From: a virus
IMG/VR virus record: IMGVR_UViG_3300027668_000094
Location: 1-24,755 of that record
DNA: 24,755 nt
Strand: one strand, 5' to 3'
Part shown: positions 24,703 through 24,755 of the stretch, one piece after another
Layout of the letters: each line of letters begins with the position of its first letter
How positions within the stretch are numbered: position 1 is the stretch's first letter
The notes under the pieces: generated by a model
The model's input: the letters and a program-made list of their open reading frames with translations, nothing else
The model's database searches: none
What the model was told of the DNA's origin: nothing
Position numbers and translations under genes: made by a program

Positions 24703-24718
24703 TTAACCATATGGTTAA
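24703..24718. repeat. Perfect 16-bp palindrome at the start of the next ORF
   Basis: TTAACCATATGGTTAA is fully self-complementary and its right half begins with the ATG of the partial ORF at 24711. No U-tract follows. It could be an operator or a structure over the start codon. Confidence 0.55.
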
Positions 24719-24755
24719 AAACACTAAAAAAGCTGATGGGCTGAAATCACGACAT
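24711..24755 (+). CDS. Partial ORF, possible small terminase subunit
   Basis: An open frame from ATG 24711 runs off the right edge; the 15 visible residues are MVKNTKKADGLKSRH. It begins 15 bases after the HNH stop, on the same strand. No Shine-Dalgarno sequence is visible and a palindrome overlaps the start. In many HK97-like phages the small terminase gene follows the HNH gene, and a basic N-terminus would fit, but the visible part is too short to decide. Confidence 0.35.
   Translation, partial: MVKNTKKADGLKSRH

Overview
The window is part of a tailed double-stranded DNA phage or prophage with siphovirus-type genes: an HK97-fold capsid and a long non-contractile tail. Nearly everything from base 1 to 23,931 is read on the minus strand as a dense structural block. 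The tail-tip proteins (a BR0599/DUF2163-like hub, a J-like tip protein and a fibre with a DUF2793-like head) and the AT-rich base composition suggest a Gram-negative, possibly marine gammaproteobacterial, host. That host call is inference. No integrase, repressor, tRNA or CRISPR array is visible.

Layout in the direction of transcription, right to left. An intergenic control region (about 23,932-24,350) holds divergent promoter-like sequences and a nested inverted repeat. From it a replication module runs leftward: an AEP-type primase fused to a VapE-like helicase, two small unknown proteins, a terminator and a VRR-NUC nuclease. With no real gap this leads into the head module: portal, ClpP-like prohead protease, major capsid protein, terminator, small unknown protein, head-tail connector, head closure protein, gp10-like neck protein and tail terminator. 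The tail module follows: tail tube, tail assembly chaperones G and G-T, tape measure, a LamG-bearing distal-tail-position protein, the four-cysteine hub protein and the J-like tip protein. After another terminator come a large tail fibre, another terminator, an unknown 85-residue protein, a small membrane/coiled-coil protein and the start of a CxxC protein cut by the window edge. On the plus strand at the right end are an HNH endonuclease and the first 15 codons of another ORF. Terminase genes are not in the window; the HNH gene suggests they lie just to the right, on the opposite strand from the portal.

Strongest observations. (1) A canonical -1 slippery heptamer, GGGAAAT, lies two codons before the stop of the tail chaperone gene. 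It joins that gene to a -1 frame that is open all the way to the tape measure gene, giving a predicted 242-residue G-T fusion as in phage lambda. A GGAGG stimulator-like sequence sits 15 nt upstream. (2) The distal-tail-position gene carries an AT-rich insert of about 1.8 kb encoding about three LamG-like modules, two of them visibly duplicated, inside a higher-GC shell. (3) Four hairpin-plus-U-tract terminators subdivide one co-oriented unit without obvious promoters after them, suggesting attenuation or antitermination. (4) The intergenic region has nested inverted repeats around an AT-rich core and a promoter, a candidate origin, cos or control site. None of these amounts to a clearly new biological system. 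The window is an accessory-rich but recognisable siphovirus structural region.
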